A DNA stretch of 64,000 bases from the NCBI RefSeq assembly GCF_902635505.1, contig NC_045429.1, forward strand, positions 32,817,257 through 32,881,256, written 5' to 3'. The position numbers were made by a program, and so were the translations under genes. This document shows, one piece after another, positions 1 through 10,826 of this stretch; the stretch's first letter is position 1; every line of letters starts with the position of its first letter. The notes under the pieces are model-generated. The model saw only the letters and a program-made list of their open reading frames with translations, had not been told where the DNA came from and did not search any database. The stretch is from Sarcophilus harrisii (lineage: Eukaryota > Chordata > Mammalia > Dasyuromorphia > Dasyuridae).

Positions 1-1210
1 GACTCTGAAATATTGTACAATTAGCTTGTGAAGGAAATCAAAAATGCAGGTGTGCATAAATATAGGGATTGGGAATTCAATGTAATGGTTTTTAGTCATC
101 TCCCAGAGTTCTTTTTCTGGGCATAGCTAGTTCAGTTCATTACTGCTCCATTAGAAATGATTTGGTTGATCTCGTTGCTGAGGATGGCCTGGTCCATCAG
201 AACTGGTCATCATATAGTATTGTTGTTGAAGTATATAATGATCTCCTGGTCCTGCTCATTTCACTCAGCATCAGTTCGTGTAAGTCTCTCCAGGCCTTTC
301 TGAAATCATCCTGTTTGGTCATTTCTTACAGAACAATAATATTCCATAATATTCATATACCACAATTTATTCAGCCATTCTCCAACTGATGGGCATCCAC
401 TCAGTTTTCAGTTTCTAGCCACTACAAAGAGGGCTGCCACAAACATTAGTGCATCATACAGGTCCCTTTCCCTTCTTTATGATCTCTTTGGGATAGTAAC
501 CCTGCTGGATCAAAGGGTCTGCACAGTTTGATAACTTTTTGAGCATAGTTCCAAACTGCTCTCCAGAATGGTTGGATTCGTTCACAACTCCACCAACAAT
601 GCATCAGTGTCCCAGTTTTCCCACATCCCCTCCAACAATCATCATTATTTTTTCCTGTCATCTTAGCCAATCTGACAGGTGTGTAGTGGTATCTTAGAGT
701 TGTCTTAATTTGCATTTCTCTGATTAATAATGACTTGGAGCATCTTTTCATATGACTAGAAATAGTTTCAATTTCTTCATCTGAGAATTGTCTGTTCATA
801 TCCTTTGACCATTTTTCAATTGGAGAATGGCTTGATTTTTTATAAATTAGAGTTAATTCTCTATATATTTTGGAAATGAGGCCTTTATCAGAACCTTTGA
901 CTGTAAAAATATTTTCCCAGTTTATTGCTTCCCTTCTAATCTTGTCTGCATTAGTTTTGTTTGTACAAAAACTTTTCAGTTTGATATAATCGAAATTTTC
1001 TATTTTGTGATCAATAATGATCTCTAGTTCTTCTTTGGTCATAAAGACCTTCCCCTTCCACAGGTCTGAGAGGTAAACTATCCTGTGTTCCTCTAATTTA
1101 TTAATAATTTCATTCTTTATGCCTAGATCATGAACCCATTTTGACCTTATCTTGGTGTATGGTGTTAAGTATGGATCAATGCCTAGTTTCTGCCATGAAT
1201 ACATTAGGAT
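1..1210 (-). mobile_element. L1 LINE, ORF2 C-terminus and partial 3' UTR
   Basis: The minus strand from 1204 encodes the L1 ORF2 C-terminal region (KWVHDLGIKNEIINKLEEHR, then the zinc-knuckle-like CWRGCGKTGTLMHCWWSCERI and IQPFWRAVWNYAQKVIKL). The long frame ends at 446, but the next stretch (CCCATCAGTTGGAGAATGGC on the minus strand) is still ORF2-type sequence, so the copy has an indel and a stop and is not functional. The 3' UTR follows at 1-300 and is cut by the window edge. The copy is 5'-truncated near 1210. It is close in sequence to the L1 at 54733-55351, so probably the same subfamily. Confidence 0.9.
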
Positions 1211-1379
1211 TATAAAATTCTAGAGCAGAAATTCTGCCCTTCGTTCACTAATGTGTAGAGTAGAAAGAGCTCTGCATGTTGGAGAGACTTGGATCTGAAT
1301 GACACCCCTAAAACTTTAATAATAATAATAACAATAATCTCTAGTATTTGCATGGTGTTTTGAGTGGAAAACATTTTAT

Positions 1380-1632
1380 TATTATTAATAATAATAACAT
1401 TAATATAGCCTCTACTATATGCCTTTAAACACTTTACAAATAGCATCTAATTTTATGCTCACAACAATCCTGGGAGGTAGGTGTTATTATTATCCTCCTT
1501 TTATAGTTAAGAAAACTGAGGCAAACAGAAGGTACTCAAGGTCACACAGCCAGTGTTCTCAGGCTAGATTTGAACTCAGATCTTTCTGCTCCAAAACTCA
1601 GCACTCAAACCATTGAGCCTACTAGCTGCTTT
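1380..1632 (-). mobile_element. MIR/Ther-1 SINE
   Basis: Antisense core-SINE with the landmarks CTGGGAGGTAGGTG, AAACTGAGGCAAACAG and CACACAGCCAG in order. An AAT-rich microsatellite (1318-1400) lies at its left edge. Confidence 0.8.
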
Positions 1633-2094
1633 TAGATTTGTGTATATATCCACACACATGCATACACATTTAGCACAAAAAGTTTGAGAGAAATTTATTT
1701 ATTAATTATTCATTAATTCATTCATTATTAGTTGGTTAATCCTGCCAGCAGTAATAAACAAAAGGGATCAGTGACTCTTGAATGCCAAAAACCCCTTATG
1801 GAACCCACCACTCAAAGCTTATATGCCATTGGAAAAATGGATATTCTTGAGGATGGCAATTGACTCTTATTGTTAACAAATAATGAGAGAATGAATATTA
1901 TAAGGAGAAGTGGATTTATTCTACTGAGGGCTTGTAGGAATGTGACTTTGATTGTCATTTACTTCCAAATCAAACCCATCTGAAGAGACCCAAATCTGAA
2001 TAGAACACATGGGCTTCCCCATTAGGTTGGGGATTGAACAGGATTGAGAAGCAAGTTGATCCAGTCTCATTATCACCTGCTGGTTTGGTTTAGT
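1633..2094. other. Unassigned sequence
   Basis: AT-rich, with a TTATTAATTATTCATTAATT tract near 1695-1730. The right part is the target of the L1 insertion at 2112. Nothing else recognised. Confidence 0.5.
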
Positions 2095-2111
2095 AAAGAA
2101 TGAGGATCTAG

Positions 2112-2595
2112 TCATTATACACTTCAACAACAACACTATATGATGATCAATTCTGATGGACGTGGCCATCTTCAACAATGAGATGAACCAGATCAATTCC
2201 ATTTGTTCAATAATGAAGAGAATCAGCTACACCCAGCGAAAGAACTCTGGGAAATGAGTGTGAACCACAACCTAGCATTTCCACTTCCTCTGTTTTTGTC
2301 CACTTGCATTTTTTATTTCCTTCTTGGGTTAATTTTACCTTATTTCAAAGCCCGATTCTTCTTGTGCAGCAAAATAACTGTATGGATATATATACATATA
2401 TTGTATTTAACATATACTTTAACATATTTAACATGTATTGATCTACCTGCCATCTAGGGGAGGGCGGCGGGGGAAAGGAGGGGAAAAGTTGGAACAGGTT
2501 TTGCAAGGGTCAGTGTTGAAAAATTACCCATGCATCTATCTTGTAAATAAAAGGCTATAACATAAATAAATAAATAAGAAAGAAAGAAAAAAAAA
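2112..2595 (+). mobile_element. 5'-truncated L1 (3' UTR) with 17-bp TSD
   Basis: L1 3' end in plus orientation, including the GCCATCTAGGGGAGGG G-tract and AAATTACCCATGCAT, ending in AAATAAAAGGC and an A-rich tail. Perfect 17-bp target duplications AAAGAATGAGGATCTAG flank it at 2095-2111 and 2596-2612. This is a typical target-primed insertion, 5'-truncated to about 480 bp. Confidence 0.92.
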
Positions 2596-2639
2596 AAAGA
2601 ATGAGGATCTAGAAAGGGAAAAACTTGGATCTCCCCAAT

Positions 2640-2870
2640 AATTGGTTATTTAATAATCATTTCTCTTACACATATGTATATAATACACATTTATGTCTAA
2701 ATATATAGCTTCAAATTTGCAAAGCATTTTGAATAATAATAGATAGTAATATATACAATACATATATGCATATTGTATGTATATATAAAATATATATTTA
2801 CATGCATTTACACAAATACATATTTAAATTTTTAAATTATAAATTATAAAAATAAATTTTTATAATAAAG
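2640..2870. repeat. AT-rich region with ATGTATAT tracts
   Basis: Low-complexity TA/CATA sequence, e.g. CATATGTATATAATACACAT near 2670 and runs around 2755-2800. Confidence 0.6.
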
Positions 2871-3204
2871 GACCTGGGTGCCTAAATAGCTCCCTATTTA
2901 TCCTGTTTTAGAGGCTCTTTTTGAGACCTCTAAGGCTCACATAGGATTTGTGGGCTTTAGACATGCCCCCTGCCCTTCACTGCAAATCTCTCTTGAGCCA
3001 ATTGTTCATTCTTGAACTTTCCATCCTTGTCCCATGATGCAGTGGTGACCCTTGTTGGCCAATGCTGCGGGCCATTGGACCTCAGAACCAAAGCAGATGC
3101 ACCTGAGCCAGGTCCTGCTTGTTTCTTTCATGGATTAAAGCTTGTTTTATTGATAAATGGTCTGTCCTAGGCTGCCCTTATGTATGGGCTTTTTAAAAAA
3201 AAAA
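2871..3204. other. Unassigned sequence
   Basis: Moderate-GC sequence with no recognised repeat or exon; a run of 13 A sits at 3196-3208. Confidence 0.4.
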
Positions 3205-3345
3205 AAAATGTTGTTACTCAAAAATTGTTTCCATGGTTCTGCTCACTTCACTCTGGATTAGTCTGAACAAATTTTCCTAGGGTTCTCTGAAACCATTCTT
3301 TTTGTCATTCCTTACAGTACAATAGTATTCCATTCACGGGCTGTC
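3205..3345 (-). mobile_element. Old L1 3'-end fragment
   Basis: Contains GGTTCTGCTCACTTCACTCT and CAGTACAATAGTATTCCATT, the antisense of the L1 ORF2-end block. Diverged. Confidence 0.7.
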
Positions 3346-3424
3346 TCTACAGGACTGTTACTATATCCCTTTCCATGGCCCATGTACCATCATACCTGAG
3401 GTCTGGACACCATTTGGACTGTGT

Positions 3425-3612
3425 CCAGAGGCAGTTAGATGGCACAGTGACAGGATTTGGAGTCAGGATAGACCGAGATTCAATCCTATCCCAGACATTT
3501 ATTGGTTTGTGATCCTAAACAAGCCACATATTTCTCTATGTCTCAGTTTCTTTATCTGTAAAATGGGGAGGATTGGACTCAATGGCTTCCTTTTTGGTTC
3601 TAAACCAAGGCT
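3425..3612 (+). mobile_element. MIR/Ther SINE
   Basis: tRNA-like head (GGCAGTTAGATGGCACAGTG), then GTTTCTTTATCTGTAAAATG and a GGATTGGACTCAATGGCTTC tail. Confidence 0.8.
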
Positions 3613-3834
3613 CCCATGATCCTTCATTTGTTGCCCCTTCCCTCTCGGAGTTCCTATCTACAGTTAAACGTCAAACAGTTAAAATGTATTATAATAAACA
3701 CCTATGGTTACCAGTACTCCAGCCTTTACCAGTCTTTGCAAAAGCCTTGTAAGTCCCCACCTGCCTCCCCATACTATAACAGACTGGAGCACATCTCCCC
3801 CACAGGATTTTAAGCTCTCGGAGGGCAAACGTAT

Positions 3835-3970
3835 GCCAGATAACTTATTATTGTCATTATTATTATTATTATTTTTTTGCTGAGGCAATTGGGGTTGAGT
3901 GATTGCCCAGGATCACACAGCCAGGAAGTGTTAAGATCTGAACTCAGGTCCTTCTGACTTCAAGGTTAGA
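3835..3970 (-). mobile_element. WSINE-type tRNA SINE
   Basis: Antisense copy: GCTGAGGCAATTGGGGTTGA, then GATCACACAGCCAGGAAGTG and CTCAGGTCCTTCTGACTTCA. The T-rich left side is the reverse of the A tail. The tRNA-like head end is missing. Confidence 0.75.
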
Positions 3971-3979
3971 GCTTCCCCC

Positions 3980-4120
3980 AGATAACATTTAATTCAGTCT
4001 CTTGCACATAGTAGGTATTCAATAAATATTCATTGGATAAAAGAATGGTCTCCCTGGACTTCAGGTTCCTCGTCCATAAATATCTTACATCCCTTCCAGC
4101 TCCAAGAGCCGTGACTCTAT
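3980..4120 (+). mobile_element. MIR/L2-tail-like fragments
   Basis: GCACATAGTAGGTATTCAAT followed by AAATATTCATTG, then a Ther-like tail (CATCCCTTCCAGCTCCAAGA). Confidence 0.5.
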
Positions 4121-4516
4121 GGAGAGCAAATGAATGCAGGAATGAATGAATGCGGTTTTTAACAAGGAGCATCCCTCAGCTTTCTCTGAGCTAATTGTGA
4201 GGAGAACAATGGGACCCTGTCCTCCATCCTACAAGCCTCCATGAGGGCAACGCAGACTCGCTGTAAAGACATTTTCCCCTTTACATCTCTGGGAAAATAT
4301 CCAAGGTATGTGCAGGAAAGGTCAGTGCTCTGGGCAGGCCAGCGTCCAGCTGAATTACACTTTTCTACCCTGGAGGCCTTAGGGAGTCAGAGTGCAAACA
4401 GGGCAGAGAATGGAAAAGGGCAGGGCTTGGGACATGAATGTCAGCAATTTAGCGCCTTCTCCCCTCCTTGGTGGAGCAGTAGGACGCTGTCCACTTTCTA
4501 TAAGGGTGTTGTTAAT

Positions 4517-4519
<3 letters not shown>

Positions 4520-4561
<42 letters not shown>
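4520..4561. repeat. (TG)n microsatellite
   Basis: About 20 uninterrupted TG units. Confidence 0.95.
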
Positions 4562-4563
<2 letters not shown>

Positions 4564-5148
4564 GGAAAGTTCACATTTCCATGGCAGGCAGGGAGAGGCT
4601 GAGGAAGAGGTCAGAGCCAATCTGTGGAGGTTTTGTTCCCTTGTTCTTTGTGGAAACCCACATTCAGCCCTTCCTTCTCATTTGCATTTTCTGCCTGTGT
4701 CTCCAGGCAGATGAGGAGAGAGCAGGGTCAAGTTGGGGGGCTCTGTGAGGGGCCTGGGAAAAGTGTAGGGGGGTCTCTCTCTGCCACCAATCTTGAATCT
4801 GGCTCTAGGGATCGCAGACATATGTGGGCAATTGAGAGAAGAGGAAAAGATGTCTCCGACAAATCCTCCATCTGTGTGGTGGGTCTCTTCCCCACGGTGA
4901 GAGAAAACTACCAAAACCCCAAAGGAAACCTAGTTATAGGTGATTGCACCGAGGATCTGGAGGGTTTAATCCCTTATGCTAGGGACCCTTGGGCTAGAGT
5001 TCATCACAATGGGTCTTTCTTCCTTGTTTGCCCCCAAATGGCCCCTTCCAGGATGCCTGGGAACCGTCTTTGACCCGTCTCATTGGCTTAGGTCTCAAGG
5101 CATGTGCTCCAATTTCATTCAATTCCCCAAATATGTTATTGAATCATA
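4562..5148. other. Unassigned sequence
   Basis: Relatively GC-rich, repeat-poor. Open frames here lack codon or domain support. Nothing recognised. Confidence 0.4.
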
Positions 5149-5149
5149 A

Positions 5150-5335
5150 GACCATGGGTCTAGAGCTGGATCTCTGAGGGCATTTGGCCAAACCCCTCAC
5201 TGACAAAGGAAACTGGAGATGAGGGGAGTTAACTTAATTGCCTGAAGTCACACAGGTTAGTATGAAAGATCGTGTTTGAACCTAAGTCCTTTGCCTGGAG
5301 AGCCAGTGCCTTTTTCACCATTTTATCATCATCTA
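5150..5335 (-). mobile_element. Ther-2/MIR3-like SINE
   Basis: Antisense pattern: AGAGCTGGATCTCTGAGGGC, CCAAACCCCTCACTGACAAA, GAAGTCACACAGGTTAGTAT. Confidence 0.7.
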
Positions 5336-5337
5336 GC

Positions 5338-5575
5338 TGGTAAAGTGAACAAAGCACTAGATTTACAGTTAGGAACACTTGAGTTCAAATTTGACTTTAG
5401 ATCCTGTGCAAGACAATTAATCTATTTGCCTCAGTTTCTCTATCTGTAAAAAGGGGATAATATTAATGCCTTCTAGGGTTGTTGTGGGGATCAAATGAGG
5501 TAATATTTGCAGAGCTCTTTACAAACTTCAAAGTGCTGTATAAATGTTTAGCTATTATTATTATTATCAACCAAG
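5338..5575 (+). mobile_element. MIR SINE
   Basis: Sense MIR: GAACACTTGAGTTCAAATTT, GCCTCAGTTTCTCTATCTGT, GGGTTGTTGTGGGGATCAAA, ending in TAGCTATTATTATTATT. Confidence 0.85.
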
Positions 5576-5639
5576 AACTTTGTGTACTATGATGCTCACA
5601 AGGTATATAAAGGCAAAAGATGCTCATTTTGTATTAGAG

Positions 5640-5905
5640 AGATAACAGTATACATAAGGAAATAGAATTTTTTTCTTAATTGATATTCTTTTCCTTTGCA
5701 ATATCAGCATCACTTCCCAATTATGAATTCCCACACTCTATTCCCTTTCAATGATTCCAATACAGGATAATTTGAAGAGGGAAAAAGGAACAGCCGGGAG
5801 AGGATCAGGAAAAGCTTCATGAACCAAAGCTGAGCCTTGGAGGAAACCCTACATTTTGCGAGTTGGAGGTGGGAAGAGTATATATCCCATGAAATGGGGC
5901 ACATC
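5640..5905 (-). mobile_element. L2 LINE fragment (ORF2 end)
   Basis: On the minus strand CCTCCAAGGCTCAGCTTTGG and GAAGCTTTTCCTGATCCTCT followed by a TATCCTGTATTGG motif match the L2 ORF2 C-terminal block. Confidence 0.65.
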
Positions 5906-5924
5906 CTGTCTTAAAAGAAGAGGG

Positions 5925-6420
5925 GTCTGAGAAAAATTTATAGGCCAGTTTAACTTGAACATAAAGTAAGTATAGAGTAATACAATAATATAAATCTGGA
6001 AAGGATGGTGGAAGCCATATTGTAGAGTGAACTAGGTGCTAGACTGAGAAATTTGATTTTTATCTGAGAGGAAATAGGGAAATGCTGAAGCTTTTTGAGC
6101 AGGTTGGAATGGGGATGGCAGACAGGATTGACATAAATGATCAGACATTTTTGTTTTTAGACAATATGGATGGGAGAGGATAGACTGAAAGCAGGAAGAC
6201 CAGGAGGCTGTTGAAATTATACAGGAAAAGATTTTGAAGGTCTGAACTAAAGTAGTAGATATTTGAATGGAGTGATAGAAATGAATGTGAGATACATTGG
6301 GAAGGTAGAATCAATAATATTTGGTGACTGATAAAAGTAGAAAGTAAAGTAGAGGGAAGGGTCAAGGGTAACACTGAGGAATCATATTTCTCTTTTATGA
6401 GGCAGACCCAAAGCTTCATC
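5925..6420 (+). repeat. Ancient interspersed repeat, class uncertain
   Basis: Carries GAAGACCAGGAGGCTGTTGA, GTCTGAACTAAAGTAGTAG, GGTAGAATCAATAATATTTG. The same family is at 16940-17690 and 12780-12960. A ~60-bp segment at its left recurs at 7303-7368. Confidence 0.5.
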
Positions 6421-6429
6421 TAGTCAGTA

Positions 6430-6906
6430 CCAAATCCCTTAGGTAAAAATTTTTTCATCATCCTTGTGTTTTCCTTCCCTATGACTCTTCAGTTCATTAC
6501 CTGATATTTAAATTATAATGTGTAAAGTCAATTTTTCTCCAGCCACCTTTATATCATGACTCTTGGCTCCAGCACCCTACTTTCCACCTTGGAACTATAG
6601 GGTCCTGATTGGAGAGTTTTCCACATCTATTGTAGACCCAGCCCCATCATGTTGCTCTCTAACCATCTTCAAGTCATACCTCCTAGTTCCATTCTTTTCC
6701 ATCCATCCTCTTATCCTGAGGTTCTGGGCTCCTGAATAGTGTGAATTTTCCATACCTAACTCAGACCTACCACCCTACTTTCCAGTTATCTTAATGCCCT
6801 TTTATTGCTCATGTAGTTATATTGACATGTCACTGCCCCTTTCAACCCTAGTCTTGGAACAATAAAATCAAAATTCTCATTCTTGGAAAGGATGAATCAC
6901 TGCCCT
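6430..6906. other. Unassigned, possibly a degenerate duplication
   Basis: C/T-rich block in which a pattern around GAGTTTTCCACATCTATTGT (6617) is echoed about 126 bp later (GAATTTTCCATACCTAACTC, 6743). Function unknown. Confidence 0.35.
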
Positions 6907-6913
6907 GTGGTTC

Positions 6914-7165
6914 CATATATTACAGCTCAATAGATAGAGCATCAGGTTTGGAGTTAGGAGGACTCATTTTCCTGAATTCAAATCCAGCCTTAGACACCTA
7001 CTAGTTGTGTGACCCTGGGCAAGTCACTGAACACTGTTTGCCTCAGTTTACTCCTCTGTAAAATGAGCTGCAAAGGAAATGGCAAACTAGTATCTTTGCC
7101 AAGAAAACTCCAAATGGGTTATGAAGAGTTGGATGTGACTGAAACAATTGAACAACAACCAAAAA
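6914..7165 (+). mobile_element. Mar-1-type SINE
   Basis: tRNA-like head, MIR-like core (GTGTGACCCTGGGCAAGTCA) and the RTE-type tail CTTTGCCAAGAAAACTCCAA, then a TGACTGAAACAATTGAACAA end. Flanked by a short TSD TGGTTCC (6907-6913 and 7166-7172). Confidence 0.88.
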
Positions 7166-7302
7166 TGGTTCCTATGTCATCCCCATAACTTCTCAAACTA
7201 AAATATCCCTTCCTGTGCATCACTCCTTATAATGCGCTCATGCACATATGCACACATTTATGCATGTACATATATATGTATATATACACATAAGAAAAAC
7301 TT

Positions 7303-7368
7303 ATGGACCAATTTAGCTTGAACATAAAATAAGAATAGGGTAACACAATAATATAAATCTGGAAAGAT
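7303..7368 (+). repeat. Copy of the 5.95-kb repeat segment
   Basis: CTTGAACATAAAATAAGAAT and ACACAATAATATAAATCTGG match 5951-6002 with a few changes, same orientation. Confidence 0.65.
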
Positions 7369-7419
7369 TTATATTTATGTGTGTGTATATATACAGAAGA
7401 GAATATTATTATTCTCTTC

Positions 7420-7520
7420 TAGAGAATGAGATTCTTAAAGAAAAGAACTGTCTTTTTGTAGTTCTATTCCTAACATTTAGCACAAGGCCTGGCACATAAT
7501 AAGTGGTAAATAAATAGTTT
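7420..7520 (+). mobile_element. L2 3' tail
   Basis: AGAAAAGAACTGTCTTTTTG followed by GCACAAGGCCTGGCACATAA and AAATAAATAG is the L2 3' terminus pattern. Confidence 0.7.
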
Positions 7521-7679
7521 TTCATTCATCTTTTCATAATTCAGAGATGAGGAAAAAATACCATGTAACTTCTTTTAGAAAGATTGAAGGTGACAGGGAA
7601 AAATACTCCAAATCATTAATAATTTTAAAATATCTAAAATATGTCTTAACTTCTTGCTTTACACTGAGCAAATCAGCAA

Positions 7680-8060
7680 AAATAACTCCAAAATGGTTTT
7701 TTTCCCCCTTGAGAAATGTTCTTATCTTTAGAGCACTTATCAATAGGAGAATAGCTCTTATTTTCATTAATTTAAATCACTTCCTTATAATTCTGGGAAA
7801 TGAGACCTTTAGTAGAGGAACTTGCTACAAAGATTTTTCCCCACTTGTTTATCTTTTAATTTTAGCTTTATTAAATTTGTGCAAAATTTGTAAATTTCAT
7901 GTAATAAAAATGACCCATTTTCTGTTCTAAAATCATCCTTATGCCTAGTTTGGTCATGAACTTTTCTCCTATCCATAGATCTGAATGATAATTTTTTCCA
8001 TGTTTTTCTAACTTGTTTATGAAATAACCTTTTCTATCTAGGTCATGTACAAGGAATTTG
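7680..8060 (-). mobile_element. Old L1 ORF2 fragment
   Basis: The minus strand encodes VHDLDRKGYFINKLEKHGKN then SDLWIGEKFMTK. This aligns with WVHDLGIKNEIINKLEEHRI and SDLWKGKVFMTK of the L1 at 446-1204. Broken frame, diverged. Confidence 0.8.
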
Positions 8061-8346
8061 TTGGGTTTTTTTTCCCCATGGGATAGGGGTGACGATGGGA
8101 GGGAGAGTAAATAGAGATTTCTCCTAATTTTTTTAAAAGAAGTATGGAGGAGGATGATACAGATGTGGAATGTTGCAGGCACTTCCAGATGAAACCATGG
8201 TGTTATTAATTCTACTCAACTTTTTACCTCTTTTTTTTTTTAAAAAAAACAAAACACCTCTCAAGGGATGGGGTAATCTGTTAATGTTTATAATGTAAAT
8301 GCAAAATACATCAATATAATTTTTTTTTACAAAAATTTATAAATGA

Positions 8347-8490
8347 GGGGCAGTTTGGTGGCGAGTGGATAGAGCGCCAGCCCTGAAGTCAGGAGGACCC
8401 GAGTTCAAATCTGGTCTCAAAACACTTAACACTTCCTAGCTATGTGACCCTGGGCAAGTCACTTAACCCCAATTGCTTCAGGAAAAAAAA
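8347..8490 (+). mobile_element. WSINE-type tRNA SINE, near full length
   Basis: Head GGGGCAGTTTGGTGGCGAGT with A-box-like sequence, B-box-like GAGTTCAAATC, then AACACTTCCTAGCTATGTGA, GGGCAAGTCACTTAACCCCA and an A tail. An ATAAATGA motif on both sides may be the TSD. Confidence 0.88.
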
Positions 8491-8499
8491 TAAATGAAT

Positions 8500-8665
8500 G
8501 AAATGAAATGAAATTTATTAAGTATTTATCATGTGCCAAGCAGTGTGCTAAGTGCTGGAAAAATATAAATTCAAAAGCAAAGACAATGTGTGCCCTTAAG
8601 GAGTTTAGATTCCAATGGAATGGCAACCATGAGGAATTTAGAGAACCATAAAAAGATGTACAAAC
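8500..8665 (+). repeat. Ancient interspersed repeat
   Basis: ATTTATTAAGTATTTATCAT, GTGCCAAGCAGTGTGCTAAG, CCCTTAAGGAGTTTAGATTC. The class is not certain; related to 11978-12300 and 49725-49800. Confidence 0.6.
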
Positions 8666-9465
8666 TAACATAGGGTGAAGTTAATGTTTTTCAGAATGCC
8701 TGAATCACAGTCATATGATGAGCAGGAATTGGGAATTTGTCCACCATAGTAGGAAGGCAGAGTCAGCTGACTCCCCAGGCTCTGGGTTCCTGTAACTACT
8801 GTTTATCTGTAGCAAGAAGCAGCATTTTGTCTCTTTAAACACTAGGAAAATTGGGTAAAATTGGGGTTCCCAATGATCAGGGAGTTTGATCCTAGGATTT
8901 GAGCAACAAATACCCGGCGACCAGATCCCCTAGGCCAGAGTGAGATCATACAAAGCAGATCTGTGGCCTTGTCCCAAAATGATAGGATGACCCACCTTGG
9001 AACATTCCCTAATGTGGAACCAAGGCTCAATCCCTAGTTGTTGAGTCCCTGGAATCGCAGATGCTCCAACAGTCTCAGCATCTGCAGGCTCAGGATCTCT
9101 GGGAGATATCCTCAAGATCTTACGTGTGGATCTCCCTTAGATGATTACTTATGGTTCCCTGAATCTTTAGTACATGGCATATGAGGGACCCCTTGAAGGT
9201 CTTCTTCTGCATCTATTCCTTCAGGCTTGGTTTTTATTTCTTATTGAATAGTATCGTATCCCTAAAGCATGATCAGTTTGTAAGCAAAAGACCACATGGT
9301 TTATTATATATTATATACACTTATATAATACATGCTACATTAAATATTTTGCTACATATGATATGTATATGTATACAATGTTATTATCTGTAATAAGTAT
9401 AGAGAGAAAAACATTGATTACAGGCAACATGCAGGTTTTAGACAAACAGCCTTATGGAGGAAATA
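8666..9465. other. Unassigned sequence
   Basis: No repeat, exon or motif recognised, apart from TA-rich tracts at 9301-9375. Confidence 0.4.
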
Positions 9466-9469
9466 TGGC

Positions 9470-9545
9470 TCATATTTGTACCATCACAGACTATATGATC
9501 TTGGCCAAGTCACTTGCCATATGTTTTCCCCAGTGACAATCTGTG
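9470..9545 (+). mobile_element. MIR fragment
   Basis: GATCTTGGCCAAGTCACTTG in a MIR core context. Confidence 0.5.
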
Positions 9546-9584
9546 GTTCTCTCTATTAATGCTCTATAGACTTTTTGCTGATCT

Positions 9585-9853
9585 CCATGCCTAGAATATA
9601 CTCCCTCCTCACGTCCTCCTCAGAGAGTTCTTCAGATCCTTAGCAGCCCAATTTTAGTGTCCCATACTATGAGAACTGCATTAATCTTCATAACTCTTAT
9701 TAACCTCCAAATTATCTTGTATTTATGTATTTATTTTTTGTGTGCATTTGTATGTATGAAGATATAGACAAATAAGTAGATGAAAGGATGGATGGATAGA
9801 AAGGTGAGAGAGAGAGAAAAGAGAAAGAGGAGAGAGAAAGAGAGAGAAAAGAG

Positions 9854-9904
<51 letters not shown>

Positions 9905-10020
9905 GATATAATAAAATATAAGGTCTATGAGGATAAGGACTGTTGATTTTTGTTTCTCTTTGTATCTCCAGGAACTAGCATGGTGCCTGGCACACAGGAG
10001 GTGCCTAATAAATGTTTGAT
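9585..10020 (+). mobile_element. L2 LINE 3' end with internal GA repeat
   Basis: Begins CCTAGAATATACTCCCTCCT and ends AGCATGGTGCCTGGCACACA then GGAGGTGCCTAATAAATGTT, the L2 3' terminus. A purine microsatellite has expanded inside it. Confidence 0.8.
9805..9900. repeat. (GA)n purine microsatellite
   Basis: GAGA/GAAA runs followed by a pure GA run of about 40 bases, sitting inside the L2 3' end. Confidence 0.95.
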
Positions 10021-10261
10021 CATCATCTGCATTCAGAAGATCTCTAGATGGTTTCTTGTGTTATTTCCTGCATTAAAATATTCATTTTTGTTTTAAAGTT
10101 GGAAAAATTTGTTTGATATTTGTCATGTTTTTCTGGATACCAATCACCTTCAAGTTATTTCTGGACAACCTCTTCTCACAGGCAGGCTTTTTCACTTACA
10201 TAGAATTCATGTGTTCTTTTAATGGAGTTACCTTTTCTCTTCTATCAGCTTTTCTCTCCTC

Positions 10262-10826
10262 TGTTTCTACTTTTTAAATTTGTCGTTCTCTCTGCTTCTC
10301 TGTTTCTGTCTCTGTCTCTTTCTCTGTATATAGATGTTTGTCTCTCTGTGTGTCTCTGTCGTCTGTCTCTGGCCATAAGTCTCTCTCTGTCTTTGTCTCA
10401 TTCTATCTGTGTGTGTCTGCCTGTGTGTCTCTCTCTCTGTCTCTGTCTCATTCTCTTTCTGTCTCTGTCTCTCTCTGTCTCTCTGTCTATGTCTCTCTCT
10501 GTCTCTGTCTCATTCTCTTTCTGTCTCTGTCTCTTTCTCTGTATGTCTATGTCTATCTCTCTGTCTCTGTGTTTTTGTCTGTCTCTGGGAGTGTGTCTCT
10601 CTCTGTCTCTGTCTCGTTCTATCTGTGTGTGTCTGTGTCTTTCTCTCCCTCCCTCCCTCCCTTCCTCCCTCACTCCTCCCCCTCTGTCTCTGTCTCTCTC
10701 TGTTTCTATGTGTGTCTGTCTTTCCATGTGTCTCTGTCTCTCTTTGTGTGTGTGTGCATGTGTATCTGGGCATATGTCCCTCTCTGTCTCTGTCTCCCTT
10801 CCTTCTCTCTCTCTGACTCACTTGCT
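10262..10826. repeat. Pyrimidine-rich (TCTCTG)n-type satellite
   Basis: About 560 bp of TCTCTG/TCTGTC/CTGTGTG variants with a CCCTCCCTCCCTCCCTTCCT stretch near 10647. The long open frames on both strands are an effect of the missing stop codons in this composition. Confidence 0.92.

Noticed and set aside
4241-5073. Overlapping frames of 118-157 codons
   Set aside because: They run through a (TG)n microsatellite and have no recognisable protein feature.
8347-8440. tRNA-like A and B boxes
   Set aside because: They belong to the head of a WSINE-type SINE followed by a non-tRNA body and A tail; not a tRNA gene.
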